Shown: in pieces, positions 35,242 to 43,071 of the stretch | How the letters are laid out: each line of letters begins with the position of its first letter | Position numbering within the stretch: position 1 is the stretch's first letter | NCBI GenBank assembly: GCA_965230415.1 | Contig: CBDDKZ010000005.1 | Coordinates: forward strand, 5,146,001 to 5,210,000 | Length of the DNA stretch: 64,000 nt | Origin: CBDDKZ01 sp965230415 | GTDB lineage: Bacteria > Bacteroidota > Bacteroidia > Cytophagales > JAAEPT01 | Reading direction: 5' to 3' | The notes under the pieces: generated by a model | Seen by the model: the letters and a program-made list of their open reading frames with translations, nothing else | Databases searched by the model: none | Told to the model about the DNA's origin: nothing | Translations under genes and position numbers: made by a program

Positions 35242-35265
35242 GATACTTACTTACTAATAAGTATC
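35242..35265. promoter_or_regulatory. Palindromic candidate TetR operator
   Basis: GATACTTA and TAAGTATC form an 8-bp inverted repeat with an 8-bp spacer (10-bp arms if one mismatch is allowed), directly upstream of the tetR start codon. Its left 16 bp recur exactly at the fabF start. Confidence 0.6.
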
Positions 35266-35428
35266 CAAATTTATGCTTAACATCGAGCATGAATAATGCT
35301 TCAACTTCTTACGATCTTAAAATGTTTGCTACGAATAATTGATCAGAAGCTTTAAACGAATGCACAAATATCCCAATACACCGGTAGGTTTGTGCGCGAT
35401 TAAAGATTCTAAATTAACTATTTGGGGT

Positions 35429-36808
35429 CTATTTTTTTGCCACCAGGGTATTATAGATGCTTTCAAATACACCGGTATTGTCTATCAATGTACTATTTTC
35501 CTGTTTTGTACCGGTACTAATAAAAACCGGGTAATCAACTTCGCTCTCAGGTATTCGGCCATGTGATCCTTTAATTAAACCGGCATCCAAAGGTATCACA
35601 TCCATCAATGTTCTAAAGCCTAATTTCTTCTTAATTAATTTACCTCCTACTTTGAGTATCGGTGCTTTTATGGCTGGATCAAGTAGCATTTCTACCGGAT
35701 CGTAACCAGGTTTTTTGTGAATATCCACAGTGCGTGCAAAGTCCGGAGCCTTTTTATCATCCAACCAATAATAATAGGTAAACCAGGAATCTTTATCTGC
35801 TACTGCCACTAAATCACCCGACCGATCATGGTTCAGGCCTATCGTTTTGAGGTCAGATTTACCATAAACATGTTCTACCCCCTCTGTATGCGCTACAAGG
35901 CGTTTCACTTCTTCGATCTTTGAATCGTCATTTACATAAATATGTGCCAATTGGTGATCTGCCACCGCAAATGCTTTACTTGCTCCGGCATCTAATAACT
36001 CAAGTCCCCTCTCTTCTCTTATTGCTATCAAATCGTTCTTTCGCAGGACACGATTGAGATGAATTGGGTTATTAACGTCGGTAATGCCATATTCAGATAG
36101 CAAAATCACTTCTAGACCTTCGTTTTCAAAATAGCCAATAAGATCTGCCAGTAAATCGTCTATTTCTCCGAGGTCTTTATTGATTATTGACCAATCGTGC
36201 CCATAACGTTGCAAATTGTAATCCAAATGAGGCAGGTAGATCAAATTAAGCGTAGGTTGATGCCATTGATCCACTTTTATGGCCGCATCAGCTATCCACT
36301 TACTTGATTTTATACTCGTGCGCGGCCCCCAAAAGTCGAATAGCGGAAAAGTACCTAATGCTTGCTGTAGTCGGTCTCTCAGGTTCGAAGGATAAGAATA
36401 TACGTCGGGTAATTTTCGCCCATCTGCTAAATAATTGGGTCTCGGCGTCACCGAAAAGTCCACGGAAGAATACATATTGTACCACCAAAACATATTCGCG
36501 CAGGTAAAATCGGGAGATTCACTTTTGAGTACCTCCCAAATTTTCTCAGACTGTACCAATCTGTTAGATTGTCTCCAAAACTTGACCTCCAGTTCGTCTT
36601 TAAAAAACCAGCCGTTAGCCACAACACCATGTTCGGAGGGTGTTTTTCCCGTTAGATAGGTCGACTGAGCACTACAAGTTACTGCCGGCAACACCGGTTT
36701 TATAGCGCTGAGGTTTTTACCAGCTATCCAGCTTTGAAGTTTGGGCGTATATTCCCCTATCAACCTTTTACTAAGGCCAACAACGTTAATTACTGCTGTT
36801 CTATTCAT
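35429..36808 (-). CDS. eboF: EboF: alkaline-phosphatase-superfamily phosphodiesterase
   Basis: A 459-residue nucleotide pyrophosphatase/phosphodiesterase-like protein, last gene of the ebo cluster. The nucleophile is a Thr in KPVLPAVTCSAQSTYLTGK. Metal-site residues include YLPHLDYNLQRYGHD and a C-terminal His in GSHGRI. Two usual ligands look changed: the N-terminal Asp strand reads VINVVGLSKRL without Asp, and the DHG motif reads LLSEYGIT. The enzyme may therefore use a different metal geometry or substrate, or bind without catalysis. No signal peptide, so cytosolic. It starts 12 bp after eboE. Confidence 0.88.
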   Translation of the reverse strand: MNRTAVINVVGLSKRLIGEYTPKLQSWIAGKNLSAIKPVLPAVTCSAQSTYLTGKTPSEHGVVANGWFFKDELEVKFWRQSNRLVQSEKIWEVLKSESPDFTCANMFWWYNMYSSVDFSVTPRPNYLADGRKLPDVYSYPSNLRDRLQQALGTFPLFDFWGPRTSIKSSKWIADAAIKVDQWHQPTLNLIYLPHLDYNLQRYGHDWSIINKDLGEIDDLLADLIGYFENEGLEVILLSEYGITDVNNPIHLNRVLRKNDLIAIREERGLELLDAGASKAFAVADHQLAHIYVNDDSKIEEVKRLVAHTEGVEHVYGKSDLKTIGLNHDRSGDLVAVADKDSWFTYYYWLDDKKAPDFARTVDIHKKPGYDPVEMLLDPAIKAPILKVGGKLIKKKLGFRTLMDVIPLDAGLIKGSHGRIPESEVDYPVFISTGTKQENSTLIDNTGVFESIYNTLVAKK

Positions 36809-36820
36809 AAACTTTTACGC

Positions 36821-38014
36821 TTAGGTTAAATGTTGCAGACCCCACAACAGCTCACGCGAAATTGACTTTTTGAGGTCGAGTTTTATCTCTTTGGGCAACA
36901 CTCCCCAGGTATATGTCTCAACTTCGAAATGATTACAAAACTGAAGTTCTTTCTGCAGCTCCATCACTTTGATAATTGAATTTTGTGTGGAAGAAAAATT
37001 CTCATAGTTCTCTACAAAGACAGGAACGTGAAAATGGGCTCTTACCTCATCTACTTTCGGTTTATTGTCAATTATATCGCCAATATCCCTATAAGTAACA
37101 AGCTTTCCATTCATTTTGCAAGTAACCTGATGTAAGTAACATGATTCATCCAGCTTTTCCAATTCTGTCCAAAAAGCGGTCTCCTTTCCTTCTTCCGGTT
37201 TGCCGCTCAACGCCGCACTAATTTGTACTTTACCAATTTTAATACCACGTTGTTCCAATTTGGCCAGTGTCTGCTCAGGCGATTCGAAGGCCAATGCAAA
37301 ATGGCACACATCATAGCACATGGTAATGTAACGATAGATCATTGCCTTCGCTTCGTATTCGTCTATATTTAAATGATCACTTATAAACGGACTGGCAATA
37401 GGGATCAACTTTTCCAGATAAAAAGCAATGAACTCATCTGAGTTCTCCAAAAGACCATCAGGTTCCGGTTCAATATCGAGATGTAAATAGTTACCTGTTT
37501 CTTTCTCAAGCGTCGCGAGTAAGATTACCACTTCGGCAAGATTAAGGCACGACTTTTCGAATATATGCTCTAAATCTTCAGGCCGATGCCAGTGCCTGTA
37601 TGTTAATGGAGAGCTGGAAATCCCTCCTTCGATAGTTGAAGGAATCAATTCCGCAAGCTGTTTAAACAAACGCTTAGTATATAATAGTCGCTCTTTGCTT
37701 GTCCAGTCCGGGGCATGCACTTTATCTTTGACGATGGTCTGATGAAATTCGCCATAAGGAAAACCATTCATTGTGAACACATAGACGTCTTCCTCTGCAC
37801 ACCATTCTTTGAACACCTGGAGATTGTTCCCTTCATTCAATTGAATACTGGCCAGATTGGAAAGTCGCAGGCCCAGACCAAATTTCTGATCAGGGCACAG
37901 CTCTTTTTTTATTGCCGGCACATTTTCTTTAAGTGCTTTAAAGGTTTCATCCCATGTTTCTCCCGGGTGAATATTACTGCAATACGTGTAGTGCGTGGTT
38001 TTATTTAACAACAT
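36821..38014 (-). CDS. eboE: EboE: xylose-isomerase-like TIM-barrel protein
   Basis: A 397-residue TIM-barrel protein of the sugar-phosphate isomerase/AP-endonuclease-2 superfamily. The N-terminal THYTYCSNIHPGETWDETF is the EboE hallmark. Metal-binding barrel residues appear as LHLDIEPEPDGLLE, CYDVCHFALAFE, QVTCKMNG, FHVPVF and EVETYTWGVLP. In this family they would bind divalent metals at the barrel mouth. Known as a metabolite-traffic protein of the ebo cluster. Its reaction is not established. The start overlaps the end of eboD by 14 bp, indicating translational coupling. Confidence 0.92.
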   Translation of the reverse strand: MLLNKTTHYTYCSNIHPGETWDETFKALKENVPAIKKELCPDQKFGLGLRLSNLASIQLNEGNNLQVFKEWCAEEDVYVFTMNGFPYGEFHQTIVKDKVHAPDWTSKERLLYTKRLFKQLAELIPSTIEGGISSSPLTYRHWHRPEDLEHIFEKSCLNLAEVVILLATLEKETGNYLHLDIEPEPDGLLENSDEFIAFYLEKLIPIASPFISDHLNIDEYEAKAMIYRYITMCYDVCHFALAFESPEQTLAKLEQRGIKIGKVQISAALSGKPEEGKETAFWTELEKLDESCYLHQVTCKMNGKLVTYRDIGDIIDNKPKVDEVRAHFHVPVFVENYENFSSTQNSIIKVMELQKELQFCNHFEVETYTWGVLPKEIKLDLKKSISRELLWGLQHLT

Positions 38015-39164
38015 TACTTTTTACTTTATTGTTAAGCAAAACCAGCGCATCTTTCATTAATGCATAGTCAATTTCATGCACATCTTTTTTGCTACCGATG
38101 GCATCGATAAGGGTTATGGTAAGTTCACCACCTAAATGTTCTCTGAACTCTTCTAATCCGCCCAAAAGTATACGCTGATCTTTTGCATTTAGATCTATTG
38201 AAATATCAAAACCAACAGCTTGTAATACTTCCAATATATTATTGCAAACTTCTGCATCAATTAAGCCTAGCAAAAAGCTATAACAAACATCGAGCGCCAT
38301 CCCTTTAGCTACTGCCTCTCCATGGCGCATGGTGAAATTGCTCATGTGTTCCAGTTTATGCGCAGACCAATGTCCAAAATCGAGCGGCCTTGATGAACCG
38401 GATTCAAAAGGGTCTCCAGAAGCAATATGCTGCATATGCAGTTTCGCACATCGGTATATCAGTTCTTGCATGGCTCCTTCGTCCCTATCGCTCAACTTAT
38501 AAGCAGCCTTTCTTATGAATTCATAAAATGAGGCATCTTTAATTAAAGCCACTTTAATCGCTTCCGAAATTCCGGCGATCCAATCACGTTGCTCCAGGGT
38601 AGTAAGAAATTCCTGGTCATTAATAACGGCAAACGGGGGAGCAAATGTACCTATGAAGTTTTTCTTGCCAAAAGCGTTGATTCCGTTTTTTACACCTACT
38701 GCCGAATCGTTTTGTGCCAAAACGGTTGTCGGTATTCTTATAAGTCGAACTCCTCTATGAGCAATGGCAGCCGCATAGCCCACCGTATCGATTACAGCCC
38801 CTCCTCCTATGACCACCACATATGAATGGCGACAAATAGCATGTTCTTCAATAGCTGAAACAACCTGTTGCACGTGTTTATCGGTATTCTTGGCTGCTTC
38901 CCCCCCTTCAATTAATTGAGGTGCTGAGACCAGTCTAACAAGGTGTGTATATTCTTCACTATAAGTTACTATCTGTTTCAGGAGTTGACTGTGGCTTTTA
39001 GCAACATTTTCGTCAATAAAACAAATAAACTTGGAAGGTTGCTCTATATCTCCGATAAGCGCTACAAATTCCTGATTATTTATATCAAATATCCCTTTTG
39101 TCGTAACCAGAGGGTACTCAAATGGTACACTGAAGCGTTGCTGTATGTTTGGGTATTTATCCAT
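38001..39164 (-). CDS. eboD: EboD: 3-dehydroquinate-synthase-like cyclase
   Basis: A 387-residue member of the sugar-phosphate cyclase (dehydroquinate synthase) superfamily, which uses NAD+ and zinc to cyclise sugar phosphates. The NAD-binding VVIGGGAVIDTVGYAAAIAH and RLIRIPTTVLAQNDSAVGVK are clear. Zinc ligands are retained: Glu in GISEAIKVAL, His in FGHWSAHKLEH and His in MRHGEAVAKGMALD. The substrate pocket differs from AroB, for example GINAFGKKNFIG. It probably makes a cyclitol rather than dehydroquinate, and aroB should be elsewhere. It starts one base after the eboC stop. Confidence 0.92.
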   Translation of the reverse strand: MDKYPNIQQRFSVPFEYPLVTTKGIFDINNQEFVALIGDIEQPSKFICFIDENVAKSHSQLLKQIVTYSEEYTHLVRLVSAPQLIEGGEAAKNTDKHVQQVVSAIEEHAICRHSYVVVIGGGAVIDTVGYAAAIAHRGVRLIRIPTTVLAQNDSAVGVKNGINAFGKKNFIGTFAPPFAVINDQEFLTTLEQRDWIAGISEAIKVALIKDASFYEFIRKAAYKLSDRDEGAMQELIYRCAKLHMQHIASGDPFESGSSRPLDFGHWSAHKLEHMSNFTMRHGEAVAKGMALDVCYSFLLGLIDAEVCNNILEVLQAVGFDISIDLNAKDQRILLGGLEEFREHLGGELTITLIDAIGSKKDVHEIDYALMKDALVLLNNKVKSNVVK

Positions 39165-39165
39165 T

Positions 39166-40089
39166 TTAAGTCACTGCAAAACGTTTAGCAAAAAAAATAG
39201 ATACCGGCAATAATAACAAAACCATAACGCCGTACCACCAACTAACAAAACCAGCTGAGAATGAAGCGTTTAATACAATAAGGGACATTACGCCCGCTTT
39301 GACGGCTCTTTTAATATTTCCAGGTTCATTTTTTTTATACGCTTTGACTAACGGTTTATATATATTCCATGCAAAAAACAATATAAAAGGAGCCGCATAC
39401 ACTATACTAAAGTCACTCACAAGAAACAAAGTAGAAAGTATAGCTAAAACGACACCATATAATATACCTGCTTGCAAAATCTTCTTTTTGTTATTAGCAT
39501 GTACTTCTCCCTGGCTCACCATTGTAATTGCAGCTATATATATAATTGGCAAAAACAGCAGCCACCACAAAGTACTTCTATATCCTATTACACTCATCCC
39601 TAACAATAAGTTCAAGCCCCGGCACAAGCCCATATTAATTGGCCCTAACCAGGTCTTATGTTTGGAATAAATATTGTAGCTAATTACGAAAACACAAATG
39701 GCAAATGCAAGTGCTCCTGAATAAACGTGTACGCTAACGCTAAGAGCAAACCCTATAATCAACAAAACAAAGCCAAACATTCTGGCATGTTTCAATTCGA
39801 CGACACCACTGGGTATCGGTCTTTCGGGACGTTCTTCGCTATCTAATTTTGCGTCGTACACATCATTGAGCACTACACCACCACCATATAGGCACATTGT
39901 AGCTATAAGTAATGAGGAAATTGCGATCCAATTAGGGCCATCAATTCCCAGCCCTAAACAAGACATACGATCTTGCAGGGCACATGTAATGTAGCCGGAG
40001 ATGGCAAAACCAGCTAATACGTCTGCCAAGGCAGTGACCAAATTAGCAGGTCTTGTAAGCCGAATATATCCTAATAGTCTCGGAGACAT
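39166..40089 (-). CDS. eboC: EboC: UbiA-like membrane prenyltransferase
   Basis: A 307-residue integral membrane protein with about eight or nine helices of the UbiA superfamily. The first Asp-rich motif is intact: VVLNDVYDAKLDSEERPERP (NDxxDxxxD). The second Asp-rich motif (DxxGD) is not found. The corresponding loop reads TMVSQGEVHANNKKK. It may attach a prenyl or related hydrophobic group to an aromatic or cyclic substrate at the inner membrane, or have an altered reaction. Within ebo it is the only membrane component, so it is the likely route or anchor to the membrane. The gap to eboB is 4 bp. Confidence 0.92.
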   Translation of the reverse strand: MSPRLLGYIRLTRPANLVTALADVLAGFAISGYITCALQDRMSCLGLGIDGPNWIAISSLLIATMCLYGGGVVLNDVYDAKLDSEERPERPIPSGVVELKHARMFGFVLLIIGFALSVSVHVYSGALAFAICVFVISYNIYSKHKTWLGPINMGLCRGLNLLLGMSVIGYRSTLWWLLFLPIIYIAAITMVSQGEVHANNKKKILQAGILYGVVLAILSTLFLVSDFSIVYAAPFILFFAWNIYKPLVKAYKKNEPGNIKRAVKAGVMSLIVLNASFSAGFVSWWYGVMVLLLLPVSIFFAKRFAVT

Positions 40090-40093
40090 TTTT

Positions 40094-40981
40094 TTAGTTC
40101 ACAACAATATTGTCGTCAATTTTAGGCTGCTGACCTCTTAACACGCTATTTTCGTTAAAAAGCGCTCGCTGATCTATCCCCATTGCTCCTTCCCAATCGC
40201 TGGCATCAAGGGCATACGCCTCCAAAGAATTAGCGTAACAGGTGTTTATAACATCTTCTTCTGCCAGTCCTTTCTGCAACATAAGCGAAGCGGTTTTAGG
40301 AACAGATAAGGGGTCGCTAATTCCCCAGTCAGCGGAACTATCTACGATAATCTGTTTACTTCCATACTTTTTAACCACTTCAACCATGCGTTCATTACCC
40401 ATTTTGGTATTGGGATATATTGTAAATGCTGCCCAGAAACCTCTGTCAAGTACCTCCTTAACGGTTTCTTCATTGTTATGATCGATTATAACACGAGAAG
40501 GATCCAATCCATGTTCGAGGCACACTTCCATGCTTTTTATGGTGCCGGCAACCTTATCGCGATGAGGAGTATGTACCTGAACCAACATATCCAATTCCTT
40601 AGCCAACTCGAGTTGAGCACGAAAAAATTTATCTTCGGCCGGTGTCTGGTCATCGTAGCCAATTTCTCCAATACCTACTACATTTTCTTTGTGCAGGTAT
40701 AGCGGCAACAGTTCCATAACCTGCTCAGCCAAAGGCTCATTATTTGCTTCTTTTGAATTAAGTCCGATAGTAGCGTAATGCTTAATACCAAATTGACTGG
40801 CTCTAAACGGTTCCCAACCTACCAGACTGCTAAAGTAATCTTGGAAAGACCCCACCTGTGTTCTCGGCTGGCCCATCCAAAATGCCGGTTCAATAATAGC
40901 TACAATTCCGGCCTTTTGCATCGCTTCATAATCATCCGTAGTACGAGACGTCATATGAATATGTGGATCAATAAATTTCAT
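40094..40981 (-). CDS. eboB: EboB: TatD-family metal-dependent hydrolase
   Basis: A 295-residue amidohydrolase-fold enzyme. Metal ligands are visible: HxH in MKFIDPHIHMTSRT, Glu in VGIGEIGYDDQ, His in QVHTPHRDK, His in VIIDHNNEE and Asp in IIVDSSADWG. TatD members often act as nucleases, but the pocket residues are not those of DNA-processing TatD, and in ebo the substrate is presumed to be a small metabolite. I chose ATG 40981. A TTG at 40999 would prepend MLILKE. It follows eboA by 26 bp and precedes eboC by 4 bp. Confidence 0.92.
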   Translation of the reverse strand: MKFIDPHIHMTSRTTDDYEAMQKAGIVAIIEPAFWMGQPRTQVGSFQDYFSSLVGWEPFRASQFGIKHYATIGLNSKEANNEPLAEQVMELLPLYLHKENVVGIGEIGYDDQTPAEDKFFRAQLELAKELDMLVQVHTPHRDKVAGTIKSMEVCLEHGLDPSRVIIDHNNEETVKEVLDRGFWAAFTIYPNTKMGNERMVEVVKKYGSKQIIVDSSADWGISDPLSVPKTASLMLQKGLAEEDVINTCYANSLEAYALDASDWEGAMGIDQRALFNENSVLRGQQPKIDDNIVVN

Positions 40982-41007
40982 TTCTTTTAATATTAACAAT
41001 TATATCT

Positions 41008-41883
41008 TTAAACGAGTGTTTCCCAGGTCAATTCCCCTGCCTGTACTTTTGATAACCAGCTATGGTCATCTGCCAAATGGCACAGGTCCTGATCCTGACT
41101 TTTATACGCAACCAGGCAGGCTGCTTTTACCTCACTTATATTTTCACTCTCAAATAGTTTTTTGAGATCTTCTTTAATTCTTTCGTTCAAAAATTTTGTG
41201 GTGATGCGCCACAAAAGCGGATTAACAGGACGGCCTGCCGACCAACGTTCATGTGCTACATCAGATATTGCCCTTGCCAGTTCAGCATTAGCGCGCTCAT
41301 CTACGTACATGATTTTTTCAACAGCCTGCCCCATGAAAGAGCACTTTAAATATAACTGATTCCATTGCAATTCATCGAAATATATTGCAGGATAAGGGTT
41401 ATCAAGTGCAATCGCGTTAAAAACGGCTTCTATGTTTGTTCTTACAGCATCTACCGCTTTCTCTTTGAACAATTCCGGTTCCGGAAACAATACCAGAAAC
41501 CTCAAAAGTGTACTGACTTCACCGGTATCACCGGTTTCAAAAATCTTATTGATGCTTGCTTTCAAATTTTCATCGTTTCCAAGCAACACGTAAATAAGTA
41601 AATAGACGCGACTCAAAGCTATTAGGTCTGCATTTTTACTAATTATGAATGAAATTATCGCAGAATCACTCTCCGAAAGACCTTCTTTAAGGCTTCCTTT
41701 CATATGTTTACCTATTAAGCTATAGGTAATAAAAAGTTTTGTAGGCACAGGCTTATCATCGATTTTACCTATTTGCTCTTTCAACCAGGCCAATTGTGAT
41801 GTGTCGGCAGAAGCTTCAATTAATGAAAATAACTCCTCTAAACTCTCCCTGGTAGCTGTGTAATTATTTGTAATAGTACTCAT
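41008..41883 (-). CDS. eboA: EboA-domain protein
   Basis: A 291-residue, all-helical soluble protein that starts the ebo cluster. The family's conserved segments are clear: RTNIEAVFNAIALDNPYPAI, then YFDELQWNQLYLKCSFMG, and AHERWSAGRPVNPLLWR. There is no signal peptide or membrane segment. The fold and biochemical role are unknown. The gene is diagnostic for ebo clusters. It begins an operon of six genes with gaps of 26 bp or less, including overlaps, so transcription likely starts at the box at 41954-41961. Confidence 0.93.
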   Translation of the reverse strand: MSTITNNYTATRESLEELFSLIEASADTSQLAWLKEQIGKIDDKPVPTKLFITYSLIGKHMKGSLKEGLSESDSAIISFIISKNADLIALSRVYLLIYVLLGNDENLKASINKIFETGDTGEVSTLLRFLVLFPEPELFKEKAVDAVRTNIEAVFNAIALDNPYPAIYFDELQWNQLYLKCSFMGQAVEKIMYVDERANAELARAISDVAHERWSAGRPVNPLLWRITTKFLNERIKEDLKKLFESENISEVKAACLVAYKSQDQDLCHLADDHSWLSKVQAGELTWETLV

Positions 41884-42324
41884 CGAAAACGGAACTTGGT
41901 TCTGTATCTTTCTACTGACTATGTATTAAAAAATACTAGCCTTTGAAAACAATCAAAGTTACAAATAATTTAGCAGTATGTGTCTTTTACAAGACATTAT
42001 TCAACCAACTGAGAATATTTCAAGACCAGTATGACTATTTTAATGACCAAGTGGAATATAAGCACCTAAATAGGATCAAATTCATGAAAAACTAATGAAT
42101 TTTTATTTTTTCATCATTAATTCCGACCTTGCCCCAACCTATCGTATCTTTAGTGTGGATTGGATAGAAATAACATGTCATAAAAGGACCTGGATGCTCC
42201 TATTATCAAATGATGCCTTGATTTCGACCGGAAGGCATACCATGAGCTTTATCAAAAATATTTCCCGCTCAACTTTTAGATACGCAGGTTAAAAAGTACT
42301 ACCTGACAATTAATTGAAATTGCT
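41884..42324. other. Intergenic region with presumed ebo promoter
   Basis: About 440 bp between eboA and the divergent-side pentapeptide gene. It holds a -7-like box, and I see no credible gene. A 65-codon plus-strand frame at 42095-42292 lacks protein-like composition. Confidence 0.55.
41954..41961 (-). promoter_or_regulatory. Candidate -7 promoter box of ebo operon
   Basis: Minus-strand TAACTTTG matches TAnnTTTG, 70 bp before the eboA ATG. No TTG at the ideal -33 spacing is evident. Confidence 0.38.
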
Positions 42325-42897
42325 TTATTCAATCTCGATATCGTACTTTTTTACCAGACCAACGAGACCTTCTACCGTAAACCGTGCTTTTCTTATTCTA
42401 TTCAATTCGGGGTCCAACAAGTAATTCCGCGCATTCTTAAAATCTACTTTCTCCAGATTCGTTCGTTCGAAGACTGCATCCTGAAAATCGCAGTAATCTA
42501 CTGAAAGTCCTTGAAGGTCTGCTTCTGTAAAATCAACTTCTTTGAGACTACAGGCATTAAATATAGATTTCTTTAAATCTCGTTGATAGAAAGATGAAAA
42601 ATCGAGATGACATTGTTGAAAAATAACAGAGAACAGAATATCATTACAATTTTCGAATTGTAAGCCTAATATTTTGCTCTTGGCAAATTTCACATCCTGA
42701 AAGGAAACGTCATTTATCAGGCAATTACTAAGATCACACTGAATAAAGTCGCATTTTGAAAAATTACAACCTGCAAGACTAAGGCCTGTAAAAGAACAAT
42801 TTACAAATGTACAACCTTCATAGTCACCAATTATCAATTCTTGTTCTACAAAGTTCTGTCCTTCGAAATATTGGTCGTCGATGTATTTTTTTGACAT
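42325..42897 (-). CDS. Pentapeptide-repeat protein
   Basis: A 190-residue protein almost wholly built of pentapeptide repeats (A(D/N)LxF-like): CTFVNCSFTGLSLAGCNFSK, CDFIQCDLSNCLINDVSF and VDFTEADLQGLSVDYCDFQD. These fold into a right-handed quadrilateral beta-helix. Some family members mimic DNA and protect gyrase from quinolones (Qnr, MfpA), but most have no known function and no Qnr-specific features are evident. It is preceded by an AT-rich spacer and is transcribed alone. Confidence 0.88.
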   Translation of the reverse strand: MSKKYIDDQYFEGQNFVEQELIIGDYEGCTFVNCSFTGLSLAGCNFSKCDFIQCDLSNCLINDVSFQDVKFAKSKILGLQFENCNDILFSVIFQQCHLDFSSFYQRDLKKSIFNACSLKEVDFTEADLQGLSVDYCDFQDAVFERTNLEKVDFKNARNYLLDPELNRIRKARFTVEGLVGLVKKYDIEIE

Positions 42898-43036
42898 GAA
42901 ATAAATATAAGTAAATGCTAAATTTTGTAAAAGAATAAATTAATGTTTGCGATAATTTAAAAACACTCAAAATTCCTGATTCTCAATACAAGTAGTAATT
43001 TTCGGGCTTAGCCTTCGCTAATAGCAATATTATTAT

Positions 43037-43044
43037 TAATTTTG
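43037..43044 (+). promoter_or_regulatory. Candidate -7 promoter box of sensor/SpoIIE gene
   Basis: TAATTTTG matches TAnnTTTG, 27 bp before the ATG. Confidence 0.35.
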
Positions 43045-43071
43045 CATACTTTTCCCTTATTAAAAAAATAA

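Noticed and set aside
42095..42292. 65-codon plus-strand frame in the gap between eboA and the pentapeptide gene
   Set aside because: Its composition (many Ile, Phe, Trp, Cys without pattern) is not protein-like, it has no ribosome-site or promoter support, and it lies in a region likely to be regulatory.
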